Source: Microvirga flocculans ATCC BAA-817 (lineage in GTDB: Bacteria > Pseudomonadota > Alphaproteobacteria > Rhizobiales > Beijerinckiaceae). From it: a DNA stretch of 64,000 nucleotides. The stretch spans positions 248,001 to 312,000 of the forward strand of contig NZ_JAEA01000003.1 of the NCBI RefSeq assembly GCF_000518665.1. Reading direction: 5' to 3'. This document shows positions 19,007 through 27,643 of the stretch, in pieces. A program made the translations under genes and the position numbers. The notes below the pieces were generated by a model that saw nothing but the letters and a program-made list of their open reading frames with translations, was not told the DNA's origin and ran no database searches. Position 1 is the first letter of the stretch; the number at the start of each line of letters is the position of its first letter.

Positions 19007-19624
19007 TCACAGCGCCCCTTGCCAGCGATTGATGGCGTCAATGGGATGGATCAGCATGATGATATTGAGGGCGAGATTGTCGCGAATCCAGAATCCCACG
19101 ACGGCTTCCATGAGAGCCGCCACGACGACCGTCAGCCAGACCGGCCAGATTCTTGCGAGCCAGAACCCTATGGTCATGGCGAGGATGTCGGACACCGAAT
19201 TGATGACGCTGTCGCCGTAATAATTGAGGGCGATGTTCGTCGCGCGGTAGCGGTCGATGATGACGTTCGTGTTCTCGGCGATTTCCCACGCGCATTCGAG
19301 ACCGAGCGCGATAAGAAAGGCCGCCCCGACCGGCAACGGCTTTCCGATCAGCCGTCCGAAGGCCCAGAGGCCCGCATAGAACAGGAAGCCGTGGACGATG
19401 TGGGACGGGGTGTACCAATCGCTCAGGTGCTGCGAGTTGCCGGAATCCTGCACGGTCCCATGCCACAGCTCGATGGTGCCGCAGGTGCAGATCGGTGTGC
19501 GGCCCATCAGAAGGAGAACAACGGCGGTGAGCGCGATGAGAGCGAGCGCAAGCCCTGCGACCGTCATCGCCCGCGTGCGACGCGAAGTCTCGGAACCGGA
19601 GATGAGAACCGCGCTTTCCGTCAT
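19007..19624 (-). CDS. DUF2585 (UPF0314) membrane protein
   Basis: This 205-residue inner-membrane protein has about five hydrophobic segments. It carries the family landmarks ICTCGTIELWHG, HLSDWYTPSHIVHGFLFY and LECAWEIAENTNVIIDRYR. I start it at ATG 19624, one base after the glcE stop, so it is cotranscribed with the glycolate oxidase genes. An in-frame ATG at 19639 would overlap glcE. The family's role is unknown. Its position between glcE and glcF is not part of the classical operon and suggests a link to that pathway or to its membrane assembly. Confidence 0.85.
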   Translation of the reverse strand: MTESAVLISGSETSRRTRAMTVAGLALALIALTAVVLLLMGRTPICTCGTIELWHGTVQDSGNSQHLSDWYTPSHIVHGFLFYAGLWAFGRLIGKPLPVGAAFLIALGLECAWEIAENTNVIIDRYRATNIALNYYGDSVINSVSDILAMTIGFWLARIWPVWLTVVVAALMEAVVGFWIRDNLALNIIMLIHPIDAINRWQGAL

Positions 19625-19625
19625 G

Positions 19626-20810
19626 TCATATTCCCGCATACATCCGCCCCGGATTGAGAATGCCGGAGGGATCGAACGAAGCTTTGATACCCTTCGTCAG
19701 CGTCATCAAAGCCTCGGCCTGCGGCTCGAATACGTCGACGGCGGATCGCACCTCGGCGGGCGCGCGCACGAGGGTGGCGTGGCCGCCGAACGTCCGGGTG
19801 GCCTCGCGCAGGACGGCAGCGCCCGCATCGCCTTCGACCGGGGTCGAGATCCAGAGAAGGCCGCCGCCCCAGTCGTAGAACCATTGGGCATCGAGCGCCT
19901 GCGCCACATGCGCAGCGAAGTCCGGCCCCTTCGTGGGCGCAGTGGACACGCGCCAGACGGCGCGCTCGCCCTGCCCCGTCAGGACCGTGGCGTCGCGCAC
20001 GGATTGCCAGAGCGCCTCGGCCCCGTTGCCTTCCAGGAGATCCATGAACCGGAAGCGCTTGAGCAGACGGCGCAGTTCGTTCATGCGGTAATCGACGGAG
20101 CCGGAGAATCCTTCGACACGGATCAGCGTGCTGCCGCCCCGGCGGTCGCGGTCGGGCACATGCGCGGCCCCGGTCACGTCGAAGGGCGAACCGAGGGCTT
20201 GCGACAGGGCCTCGACGGCCTGCCTGTCGTCGAGGCCGCGGATGACGAGGGTCGCCATGCGCTCCGGCTTGGGCAGCACCTTGAAGGTGACCTCGGTCAG
20301 AAGGCCCAGCGTGCCCCAGGAACCTGCCATGAGCTTGACGAGGTCGAGGCCGGTGACGTTCTTCATCACGCGGCCGCCCGACTTCACGACCTCCCCCCGC
20401 CCGTTGACGAAACGCACGCCGATGAGGCTGTCGCGGGCGGCTCCCGCCATGATCCGGCGCGGGCCGGAAATGTTCATGGCGGCCACGGCCCCGATGGTGG
20501 GCTCGCCCCTGGTGCCGAGCAGCGCGCGGTAATCCATGGGCTCGAAGGGCAGCTCCTGCCCCTTCGCGGCGAGAACCCGCATCACCTCCAGCACCGGCGT
20601 GCCGCTGCGGGCCGAGATCACCAGCTCGGTGGGCTCGTAGAGGGTGATGCCGGTCATGGCGGCGGAGGAGATCGAGGCGTCGGTCTGGTTCGGACGTCCC
20701 ATCGGCGCCTTCGTGCCGTTGCCGGACACGTTCAGAAGCGTGCCCTTGTCGGCCGCATCGCGGATGACGATGCATGCGTCCTGCTCGTCGCGGGGAAGAT
20801 GGGTGGTCAC
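19626..20810 (-). CDS. glcE: Glycolate oxidase FAD-binding subunit GlcE
   Basis: This 394-residue FAD-binding type-4 protein is shorter than GlcD and lacks the full C-terminal catalytic domain, as usual for GlcE. Recognisable segments are NVSGNGTKAPMGRPN, GEPTIGAVAAMNISGPRRI and the C-terminal DPSGILNPGRMYAG. The GTG start at 20810 overlaps the glcD stop by four bases (GTGA), showing tight coupling. An ATG start would have to lie much further inside and would lose the conserved N-terminus. Confidence 0.92.
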   Translation of the reverse strand: MTTHLPRDEQDACIVIRDAADKGTLLNVSGNGTKAPMGRPNQTDASISSAAMTGITLYEPTELVISARSGTPVLEVMRVLAAKGQELPFEPMDYRALLGTRGEPTIGAVAAMNISGPRRIMAGAARDSLIGVRFVNGRGEVVKSGGRVMKNVTGLDLVKLMAGSWGTLGLLTEVTFKVLPKPERMATLVIRGLDDRQAVEALSQALGSPFDVTGAAHVPDRDRRGGSTLIRVEGFSGSVDYRMNELRRLLKRFRFMDLLEGNGAEALWQSVRDATVLTGQGERAVWRVSTAPTKGPDFAAHVAQALDAQWFYDWGGGLLWISTPVEGDAGAAVLREATRTFGGHATLVRAPAEVRSAVDVFEPQAEALMTLTKGIKASFDPSGILNPGRMYAGI

Positions 20811-22240
20811 GCAGCGAGCCTTCCTTCGAGGGGGAACACCTTGGCGGGATTGAGAAGCCAGCGCGGATCGAACACGCCGCGCACGCGCATCTGCTGCTCC
20901 AGGTCCGTGGCGTTGAACTGACACGTCATGAGATCGCGCTTCTCGATGCCGACGCCGTGCTCGCCCGTAAGGCAGCCGCCGACCTCGACGCAGAGCCTGA
21001 GGATGTCCTCGCCCGCCTTCTCGGCCTTTTCCATCTCGCCCGGCACATTCGTGTTGAACATGACGAGCGGGTGCAGGTTGCCGTCGCCCGCATGGAACAC
21101 GTTGGCGACGCCCAGGCCGTAGGACTTCACGATCTCGTCGATGCGCCTGAGCACGAAGGGCAGCTGGCCGGTGGGGATCGTGCCGTCCATGCAGATATAG
21201 TCGGCGACGCGCCCGGTGGCGCCGAAGGCCGACTTGCGGCCCTTCCAGATCGCCGCGCTCTCGGCTTCCGATTGCGACACCTTCATGGTCTTCGGCCTGA
21301 AGGGCTCGGCGATGGCGACGATGCGGCGGAGCATGTCGTCGATCTCCTGGTCCGAGCCTTCCACCTCCACGATCAGCATGGCCTCCACGTCGAGCGGGTA
21401 GCCCGCATGGGCGAAGGCCTCGCAGATCTGGATCGCCGGCTTGTCCATGTATTCGAGGGCCACCGGAATGATTCCCGCGCCGATGATCGCCGCGACGCAG
21501 GCGCCCGCATCCTCCACGGATCCGAAGCCCATCAGCGCGGGCCGCGCGCCTTCCGCCGCGCGCAGGATGCGCACCACTGCCTCGGTGACGACGCCGAGCT
21601 GCCCCTCCGAGCCGCAGACGATGCCGAGGATGTCGTAGCCGGGGCTGTCGAGATGTTCGCCGCCGATCTCCACCACCGTGCCGTCGAGGAGCACCATGGT
21701 GACGCCCAGGAGGTTGTTGGTGGTCACGCCGTATTTCAGGCAATGGGCCCCGCCCGAATTCATGGCGATGTTGCCGGCAATGGTGCAGGCAAGCTGGCTC
21801 GACGGATCGGGGGCGTAGAAGAAGCCCTCATGGGCGACGGCCTGGCTGATCCCCAGATTGGTGATGCCGGCCTGGACCCTGGCCGTCCGCCCTTCGAAAT
21901 TGACGTCCAGAACCCGGTTCATCTTGGCCACGCCGAGCACGATGGCGTCTTGCTGCGGGATCGCCCCGCCGCAGAGCGAGGTTCCCGCCCCGCGCGGCAC
22001 CACCTTCACCCCCCGCTCGTGGCAGAACCGCAGGACGGCGGAGACCTCCTGCGTGGTCGAAGGCAGCACGACGGCGAGCGGCACCTGGCGATAGGCCGTC
22101 AGGCCGTCCGTCTCGAAGGCCCGGCGCTCGTCCTCGGAGACGATCAGGGCCTCGGCCGCGACAAGGCGCCCCAGCCCCTCGATGATCTCCCCCCGGCGCG
22201 CCAAAACCGCTTCGTCCGGCTTCGGAAATGCTATGGTCAC
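20807..22240 (-). CDS. glcD: Glycolate oxidase catalytic subunit GlcD
   Basis: This 477-residue flavoprotein oxidises glycolate (and often D-lactate) to glyoxylate. The FAD_binding_4 domain contains VVPRGAGTSLCGGAIP and NIAMNSGGAHCLKYG. The FAD-oxidase C-terminal domain contains NVFHAGDGNLHPLV and GGCLTGEHGVGIEKRD. Length and order are standard. It is the first gene of the minus-strand operon and is divergent from a cytochrome c gene. The intergenic region holds palindromes that could be an operator. Confidence 0.95.
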   Translation of the reverse strand: MTIAFPKPDEAVLARRGEIIEGLGRLVAAEALIVSEDERRAFETDGLTAYRQVPLAVVLPSTTQEVSAVLRFCHERGVKVVPRGAGTSLCGGAIPQQDAIVLGVAKMNRVLDVNFEGRTARVQAGITNLGISQAVAHEGFFYAPDPSSQLACTIAGNIAMNSGGAHCLKYGVTTNNLLGVTMVLLDGTVVEIGGEHLDSPGYDILGIVCGSEGQLGVVTEAVVRILRAAEGARPALMGFGSVEDAGACVAAIIGAGIIPVALEYMDKPAIQICEAFAHAGYPLDVEAMLIVEVEGSDQEIDDMLRRIVAIAEPFRPKTMKVSQSEAESAAIWKGRKSAFGATGRVADYICMDGTIPTGQLPFVLRRIDEIVKSYGLGVANVFHAGDGNLHPLVMFNTNVPGEMEKAEKAGEDILRLCVEVGGCLTGEHGVGIEKRDLMTCQFNATDLEQQMRVRGVFDPRWLLNPAKVFPLEGRLAA

Positions 22241-22253
22241 GGCACCCTCCCTA

Positions 22254-22310
22254 AGGGAAATACGACTGCACTCCAGGAATGGCTACCTTAACAATAAGGC
22301 GACTTTCCCT
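22254..22310. promoter_or_regulatory. Palindromes between glcD and the cytochrome c gene
   Basis: Two nested symmetrical signals lie in the divergent gap. The first is CCTTA-ACAA-TAAGG at 22286-22299. The second is a wider pair AGGGAAA (22254-22260) and TTTCCCT (22304-22310). They may be regulator sites for the glycolate/lactate genes, but the protein is not in the window. Confidence 0.35.
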
Positions 22311-22376
22311 GCGGGTGTGTTTCAATAATGTAGAATCTCTCTAAAATGGGACAGGTGTCCAGCAAAGGAGTTTTTG

Positions 22377-22763
22377 ATGCGTTCCTTCGTTCTTTCCGCC
22401 GCCCTGCTCCTCGCCGGGCTCGGGACTGCCCAAGCCCAGGATGCGGCCGCCGGCGAGAAGGTGTTCACGCAATGCCGGGCCTGCCACCAGGTCGGCGAGA
22501 ATGCCAAGAACGCCGTGGGTCCGGTCCTGAACGGCCTCTTCGGGCGGCATTCGGGATCCGTCGAGGGATACAACTACTCCCCCGCCAACAAGAATTCCGG
22601 CATCACCTGGGACGAGGCCACCTTCAAGGAGTACATCAAGGACCCGAAAGCCAAGATCCCGGGCACCAAGATGATCTTTGCCGGCATCAAGGACGAGCAG
22701 AAGGTCAACGATCTGGTGGCCTATCTGAAGCAGTTCGACGCTTCGGGCAAAAAGACCCCGTAA
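22377..22763 (+). CDS. Class I cytochrome c (cytochrome c2 type), periplasmic
   Basis: This 128-residue electron carrier has a signal peptide MRSFVLSAALLLAGLGTAQA and a heme-attachment motif CRACH at about residues 35-39. The axial Met lies in PGTKMIFAGI. It resembles cytochrome c2 / c550 proteins, which pass electrons from the bc1 complex or dehydrogenases to oxidase. The start is ATG 22377 with AAAGGAG nearby (a TTG three bases earlier is less likely). Its place between glcDEF and lutABC suggests a role as electron acceptor for hydroxyacid oxidation, but this is inference. Confidence 0.9.
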   Translation: MRSFVLSAALLLAGLGTAQAQDAAAGEKVFTQCRACHQVGENAKNAVGPVLNGLFGRHSGSVEGYNYSPANKNSGITWDEATFKEYIKDPKAKIPGTKMIFAGIKDEQKVNDLVAYLKQFDASGKKTP

Positions 22764-22786
22764 GACCGGGCGATCCGCCTGCCTGC

Positions 22787-22810
22787 AAGCCGCCCCCTGA
22801 CGGGCGGCTT
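22787..22810 (+). terminator. Terminator after the cytochrome c gene
   Basis: AAGCCGCCC (22787-22795) / GGGCGGCTT (22802-22810) has a 6-base loop and is followed by a T-rich stretch CTCCTTATTT. Confidence 0.75.
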
Positions 22811-22917
22811 CTCCTTATTTGAGCGTTCGCCGGGCCCGGGACAGCGCGTCCTCTTGACCGGGGCGGACGAAGAACGATGGTGATACGATCGCGCGATCGC
22901 CGGAAAGCCCTGTAGCC

Positions 22918-23715
22918 GTGAGCCCTCCTCCCAACAGCAAACCCCGTGTCGGCCTTTTCGTCACCTGCCTCGTCGACCTGATGCGCCCCTCCGTCGGCTT
23001 CGCGGCCGTGAAGCTCCTGGAGGATGCCGGATGCATCGTCGAGGCTCCCGTCCAGACCTGCTGCGGCCAGCCGGCCTATAACTCGGGCGACCGGGGCACC
23101 ACGCGCGATCTGGCGATGCGGCTGATCGACACTTTTCATGGCTTCGACTACGTGGTGGCCCCTTCGGGCTCCTGCGCGGGCATGATCAAGGCGCATTACC
23201 CGGAGCTGTTCGAAGAAGACCCGAACTGGCGCGCCAAGGCCGATGCGCTGGCGGCCAAGACCTTCGAGCTGACGAGTTTCCTCGTGGACGTCCTGGGGGT
23301 CACGAGCGTCGAGGCCACCTTCGACGGAGCCGTGACCTATCACGATTCCTGCTCGGGCCTCCGGGAGCTCGGTCTGAAATCCCAGCCGCGCAGGCTGCTC
23401 GCCAGCGTCGAGGGCCTCACCCTCGTCGAGATGAACGACAGCGACGTATGCTGCGGCTTCGGCGGCACCTTCGCGGTCAAGTACAGCGACATCTCCGGCG
23501 CCATCGTCGATGCCAAGGCGAAGAACATCGAGGCGGCGCAGGCCCCCACCCTGCTCGCGGGCGATCTCGGCTGCCTCATGAACATGGCGGGCAAGCTCAG
23601 CCGCGACGGCAAGCCGGTTCAGGTGCGCCACGTGGCGGAGGTACTCGCGGGCATGACGGAAGAGCCGCCGATCGGCGCCGCCAGGGCCGAAGCGTCGAGC
23701 AAGGGCCGGTCATGA
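22918..23715 (+). CDS. lutA: L-lactate oxidation Fe-S subunit LutA
   Basis: This 265-residue protein has two cysteine-rich CCG domains (QTCCGQPAYNSGD near residue 43 and DVCCGFGGTFAVKYS near 175), as in LutA/YkgE. With LutB and LutC it oxidises L-lactate to pyruvate. The start is GTG 22918, the first codon of a frame whose N-terminus (RVGLFVTCLVDLMRPSVG) matches the family. The stop overlaps the lutB start by four bases. Confidence 0.92.
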   Translation: MSPPPNSKPRVGLFVTCLVDLMRPSVGFAAVKLLEDAGCIVEAPVQTCCGQPAYNSGDRGTTRDLAMRLIDTFHGFDYVVAPSGSCAGMIKAHYPELFEEDPNWRAKADALAAKTFELTSFLVDVLGVTSVEATFDGAVTYHDSCSGLRELGLKSQPRRLLASVEGLTLVEMNDSDVCCGFGGTFAVKYSDISGAIVDAKAKNIEAAQAPTLLAGDLGCLMNMAGKLSRDGKPVQVRHVAEVLAGMTEEPPIGAARAEASSKGRS

Positions 23716-25145
23716 CCGTTCACTCCACATCCCCCCAGTTCAAGCAGAATGCCGCGCGGGCGCTGAAGGACGGCCAGCTTCAGAAGGCGCTCGGCAATGT
23801 GAAGCAGGGCTTCATCGACAAGCGCCGGATGGCTGCCGACAAGCTGCCCGAATTCGAGTCGCTGCGGGATTCCGCGCGGGACATCAAGAACCACACGCTG
23901 GAACATCTCGACCTCTACCTGGAAGCCTACGAGGAGAAGGTGCAGGCCTCCGGCGGCCACGTGCATTTCGCCCGCGACGCGCAGGAAGCGCGCGACATCA
24001 TCCTTGCCATCTGCCGCGAGGCCGGGGCGAAGACGGTGACGAAGGGCAAGTCCATGATCTCGGAAGAGATCGAGATCAACCGCCACCTCGAAGCAAACGG
24101 CATCAGGCCCGTCGAGACCGATCTCGGCGAGTACATCATTCAGCTTCGAGGCGAGCTGCCGAGCCACATCATCGCGCCCGCCGTGCACCTGAACGCCACC
24201 CAGGTGGAGCAGGACTTCCGCCGCGTCCACACGCATCTCGACGCCAAGCGCGACCTCTCCGAGCCCGTGCAGCTTCTGACCGAAGCGCGCGCCGTTCTGC
24301 GCGAGCGTTTCCTCGCCGCGGATGTGGGCATCACGGGAGCGAACTTTCTCGTGGCGGAAACCGGCACCTCGATCATCGTGACGAACGAGGGCAACGGCGA
24401 CCTCACCCAGATCCTGCCGAAGACGCATATCGTCCTCGCCTCCATCGAGAAGATCGTTCCCACCCTGGAGGATGCGAGCCAGCTGCTGCGCGTTCTCGCC
24501 CGTTCGGCGACGGGTCAGGAAATATCGGTCTACACCACCTTCTCCACCGGTCCGCGCCGCAGCGCGGATGCGGACGGCCCGGAGAACTACCACGTGGTTC
24601 TCATCGACAACGGCCGCTCCTCCATGCTCGGCACGAGCTTCGAGGAGATGCTGCGCTGCATCCGCTGCGGCGCCTGCATGAACCATTGCCCGGTCTATCA
24701 TGCGGTCGGCGGGCACGCGTATGGCTGGGTTTATCCCGGCCCTATGGGCGCGGTGCTCACGCCCTCCCTCATCGGCGTCGACCAGGCGGGCCATCTGCCC
24801 AACGCCTCCACCTTCTGCGGACGGTGCGAGAGCGTGTGTCCCGTGCGCATTCCGCTCCCCAAGCTCATGCGTCACTGGCGCGAGCGGGAATTCGAGCGGC
24901 ACCTGACGCCCGCCACCGTGCGTTCGGGGCTTCGGTTCTGGGGCTTCTTCGCCAAGCGCCCGGCTCTCTACCGCCTGGCGACGCGCGCGGCGATGGCGAC
25001 GCTCGGCTTCATGGGGCGCCAGCGCGGACGCTTCACATGGCTGCCGCTGGCGAAGGGCTGGACGAAGTATCGCGACTTCCCTGCACCGCAGGGCGAAACG
25101 TTCCAGGCGCGCTGGCAGCGCGAGCGCAAGGGGAGAGCGGCATGA
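23712..25145 (+). CDS. lutB: L-lactate oxidation Fe-S subunit LutB
   Basis: This 477-residue protein combines an N-terminal LUD domain (to about residue 300) with ferredoxin-like [4Fe-4S] motifs CIRCGACMNHCP (near 317) and CGRCESVCPVRIP (near 369). A C-terminal region follows, as in LutB/YkgF. ATG 23712 sits in an ATGA overlap with lutA, and its stop overlaps lutC in the same way. The three genes are therefore one translationally coupled operon. No GntR-type LutR or lactate permease gene is adjacent. Confidence 0.93.
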   Translation: MTVHSTSPQFKQNAARALKDGQLQKALGNVKQGFIDKRRMAADKLPEFESLRDSARDIKNHTLEHLDLYLEAYEEKVQASGGHVHFARDAQEARDIILAICREAGAKTVTKGKSMISEEIEINRHLEANGIRPVETDLGEYIIQLRGELPSHIIAPAVHLNATQVEQDFRRVHTHLDAKRDLSEPVQLLTEARAVLRERFLAADVGITGANFLVAETGTSIIVTNEGNGDLTQILPKTHIVLASIEKIVPTLEDASQLLRVLARSATGQEISVYTTFSTGPRRSADADGPENYHVVLIDNGRSSMLGTSFEEMLRCIRCGACMNHCPVYHAVGGHAYGWVYPGPMGAVLTPSLIGVDQAGHLPNASTFCGRCESVCPVRIPLPKLMRHWREREFERHLTPATVRSGLRFWGFFAKRPALYRLATRAAMATLGFMGRQRGRFTWLPLAKGWTKYRDFPAPQGETFQARWQRERKGRAA

Positions 25146-25813
25146 GCGCCCGCGACGACATCTTCGCCAATATCCGCCGCTCCCTCGGCGTCAACGGCAG
25201 CGAGACGATCCGCCGGCAGATCGTAGAGGATCGCCTGGAGCGCGCGCCCAAGGGCGTCATTCCCAAACGCGGGCAAGTCTCCGGCGAGGAGCGGCTCGCC
25301 CTGTTCAAGACAATGGTCGAGACCTCGCTGGCAACGGTGACGGAAGTGTCCTCCCCGGCGGAGGTGCCGCAAGCCATTGCCCTCTTCCTGCGCAACCATA
25401 ACCTGCCTGCCACCCTGCGCATGGGCGAGGATCTGCGCCTCAAGGCCATGCCGTGGTCGGACACGTCGCTCGAGATCACCTACGGCCCCAGCGAGGGCCG
25501 CGATCTCAACGCGGTGAGCCACGCCTTCGGCGGCATTGCCGAATCCGGCACGCTCGCACTGGTCTCCGGCCCAGAGAACCCCTCGACTCTCAACTTCCTG
25601 CCCGACAACCACATCATCGTGGTGTCGGCGAAGGATATCGCCAGCGATTACGAATCCGTCTGGAACCGGGTGCGCTTCGCCTATGGCAAGGGCTCCATGC
25701 CCCGCACGGTGAACTGGATCACCGGCCCGTCCCGCTCCGGCGACATCGAGCAGACCCTGCTGCTGGGCGCCCACGGCCCAAGGCGGCTGCATGTGGTGGT
25801 GGTGTGCGACTGA
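25142..25813 (+). CDS. lutC: L-lactate oxidation LUD-domain subunit LutC
   Basis: This 223-residue LUD-domain protein starts MSARDDIFANIRRSLG. It carries the motif GIAESGTLALVSGPENPSTL, followed later by a short run near ITGPSRSGDIEQTLLLGAHG, all typical of LutC/YkgG. It starts in a four-base overlap with lutB and ends the lutABC operon. Confidence 0.93.
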   Translation: MSARDDIFANIRRSLGVNGSETIRRQIVEDRLERAPKGVIPKRGQVSGEERLALFKTMVETSLATVTEVSSPAEVPQAIALFLRNHNLPATLRMGEDLRLKAMPWSDTSLEITYGPSEGRDLNAVSHAFGGIAESGTLALVSGPENPSTLNFLPDNHIIVVSAKDIASDYESVWNRVRFAYGKGSMPRTVNWITGPSRSGDIEQTLLLGAHGPRRLHVVVVCD

Positions 25814-25870
25814 GCACCGCAACAAAGGTAACAACAATACATGATCTCTCCCCTGAAATGGGGGAGAGCG

Positions 25871-26440
25871 ATGATTTACTTATATTGGCTTGGGGCGCTC
25901 CTCGTCCTTGTCCCGCTCATTCTCGGTCTTCCATTTTTAATTCGGAATAGAACATACCGGGTCGCAACTCTTTTTGCCGGAATGAATACAGGGATCGTCA
26001 CGCTTTCGTTCTTCATCGATTTTTTGCGATGGGGCGCTGGCTCCAGCTATGCGGAAGAACTTCATACCTTCCTTACGTCTTCATTCCCTAGCGTTTACAT
26101 CGCCTCCCTCATTGTCGGGTCAACGATTGCCCGAAAATACTATTTGAATGCCCCGACCCGCTTCAGGTCAGCCGTCGCTGCATTGGGATGCCTCCTTTCA
26201 GTTTATCTCATTCCCATCGCTTCACGAACAGTTGCAATATTTTCGAGAGCGATATCGGAAGGCTATTCCTCTCTGGAAGCTCTGTCGGAAGCGGTCGACT
26301 ATTTGCTGTTCACTGTCACTCGCCCCGATCCATTCGCTTTGATCGTCATTTTCGTTTCTACATTCATTGCCTTGAATGGAACTGCCGCGGCCATGCGGAT
26401 ATCCGATAGGGTGGAACGCTCAAAAGATAAGACGGAATGA
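25871..26440 (+). CDS. Hypothetical membrane protein, atypical base composition
   Basis: This 189-residue protein has about five hydrophobic segments (for example YLYWLGALLVLVPLILGLPF at the start, and LIVIFVSTFIALNG near the end). It has no recognised domain. I start it at ATG 25871 because GGGGGAGAG lies just before it. An earlier in-frame ATG at 25841 has no ribosome site. The codon use is much richer in A/T at third positions than any neighbour, which suggests recent acquisition. It lies between lutC and a glycolipid-binding protein gene with no obvious partner. Confidence 0.6.
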   Translation: MIYLYWLGALLVLVPLILGLPFLIRNRTYRVATLFAGMNTGIVTLSFFIDFLRWGAGSSYAEELHTFLTSSFPSVYIASLIVGSTIARKYYLNAPTRFRSAVAALGCLLSVYLIPIASRTVAIFSRAISEGYSSLEALSEAVDYLLFTVTRPDPFALIVIFVSTFIALNGTAAAMRISDRVERSKDKTE

Positions 26441-26509
26441 CGCGCGCCCTAGCTCGGACATTCTCTCCCATGCAAAATAAGGCTCCTTGCGACAGCTTGG
26501 AGCCACGGT

Positions 26510-27079
26510 ATGCCCATCCCGACATTGATCTTCCGCTCCCTCCGCTGGTCGGCCTGGGACGGCTGTGAAGCGGGGCTCGAGCATGCGGATGTGCGGCCCG
26601 CCGATGGCGGGCTCGACATCTCCGGCGTCGTGATCGCCCGCGAGGGAGAGGCCGAGTTCGGTCTTTTCTACCGGCTCAAGCTCGATGCCCTGTGGCGGAC
26701 GAGGGAGGCTCTCGTCAGAACCACCTCCGGCAATACGCTTCACCTGGAGAGCGACGGGCAAGGGCACTGGCAGGAGAACGGCCGTGACCAGCCGGCCCTT
26801 CAGGGCTGCATCGACATCGACATCCAGGCGACCCCGCTCACCAACACCCTCCCCATCCGGCGGCTCGGGCTGGAGAGCGGAGAGAGCATGGAGATCCGCC
26901 TCTGCTATATCGCCGTACCGGGCCTGACCGCCGCTCCGGCCAACCAGCGCTACACGGCGCTCGCCGCAGGCTCGCTCTATCGGTTCGAGAGCCTCGAGAG
27001 CGGCTTTTCCGCGGACCTGCCGGTCGACGAGGACGGATTCGTCCTCGATTATCCCAGCCTCTTCAAGCGCCTGGGCTGA
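26510..27079 (+). CDS. Putative glycolipid-binding protein (PF06475 family)
   Basis: This 189-residue cytoplasmic protein matches my recollection of the DUF1089/PF06475 putative glycolipid-binding family. Typical elements are an early WSAWDGCEAGLEHADV, FGLFYRLKLDALWRTRE, GHWQENGR and IDIDIQATPLTNTLPIRRL. There is no signal peptide. The start ATG 26510 follows GGAG. It is transcribed alone, with intergenic DNA on either side. The biological role is not established. Confidence 0.8.
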   Translation: MPIPTLIFRSLRWSAWDGCEAGLEHADVRPADGGLDISGVVIAREGEAEFGLFYRLKLDALWRTREALVRTTSGNTLHLESDGQGHWQENGRDQPALQGCIDIDIQATPLTNTLPIRRLGLESGESMEIRLCYIAVPGLTAAPANQRYTALAAGSLYRFESLESGFSADLPVDEDGFVLDYPSLFKRLG

Positions 27080-27170
27080 CGCTTTCGTCCAAGGCGTGAC
27101 ATCCGGGCACAGGGGAGCAGGCTGGCGCGCAGGCAATTTTTCGTCTAAGTATTTGAAATCAAATGTAGTT

Positions 27171-27185
27171 TTTAGCCATTCTAAA
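27171..27185 (+). promoter_or_regulatory. Irr-like iron control box upstream of bfd
   Basis: TTTAG-N5-CTAAA at 27171-27185 lies 8 bases before the bfd start. It resembles the Rhizobiales iron-control element of the TTTAGAA...TTCTAAA type bound by Irr. Bacterioferritin-related genes are known Irr targets, so control by iron or heme status is likely. Confidence 0.5.
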
Positions 27186-27193
27186 CTAGAACG

Positions 27194-27451
27194 ATGATCG
27201 TCTGCTCCTGCAACGTCCTCTCCGACGGCGATGTCAAAGCCTGCCTCAAGCCGGGGCCCGACTGCCCGCGCACGCCGGCGCAGGTCTATCGCTGCCTCGG
27301 ATGCAGCCCGGATTGCGGGCGCTGCGCCCGAACGATCCGCGCCATCATGGATCGGGCCTTGATCGATGCCGGAGTGGAACCCATCGCGTCCTGCCGCCGC
27401 GGCTGCTGCCCCGCCGCCCTCGAAAAAGCAGCCGCCGAACCCAGGCTTTGA
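27194..27451 (+). CDS. bfd: Bacterioferritin-associated ferredoxin (2Fe-2S)
   Basis: This 85-residue protein donates electrons to bacterioferritin so that stored Fe(III) can leave as Fe(II). The [2Fe-2S] ligands are in MIVCSCN (Cys4, Cys6) and in DCGRC (Cys41, Cys44). Extra cysteines are present (for example ASCRRGCCP at the C-terminus), which is more than in the E. coli protein. The start ATG 27194 has no strong ribosome site. It lies 192 bases before bfr, with a composite repeat in the gap. Confidence 0.88.
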   Translation: MIVCSCNVLSDGDVKACLKPGPDCPRTPAQVYRCLGCSPDCGRCARTIRAIMDRALIDAGVEPIASCRRGCCPAALEKAAAEPRL

Positions 27452-27516
27452 ACAAAGAGGCTTTTGCCCTAATTCATAAATCCTCTAAAGAAAGACGCGG
27501 CGCATCCGGCGCCTTG

Positions 27517-27625
27517 AGCATCGGACCCAAAAGTGGCCCCCACTTTTGGGATTCATCCGATGCTTCTAGTGGATGGGCGCATCGTTCGAGCGGAAAACCG
27601 GATCCACTTTTCCGCACGATGCGCC
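27517..27625. repeat. Composite palindromic repeat, copy 2
   Basis: Unit A (27517-27564) is bounded by AGCATCGGA / TCCGATGCT and holds a perfect inner hairpin CCCAAAAGTG-N5-CACTTTTGGG (27526-27550). Unit B (27576-27625) is bounded by GGCGCATCGT / ACGATGCGCC. The order is reversed relative to the copy at 8099-8255. It lies between bfd and bfr and could affect their cotranscription. Confidence 0.8.
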
Positions 27626-27643
27626 AATGGACGAGAGGGTAGG

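Noticed and set aside
17458..19041. 527-codon minus-strand frame overlapping glcF
   Set aside because: It is the shifted frame of glcF. Only the 17640-18995 frame shows the Fe-S motifs.
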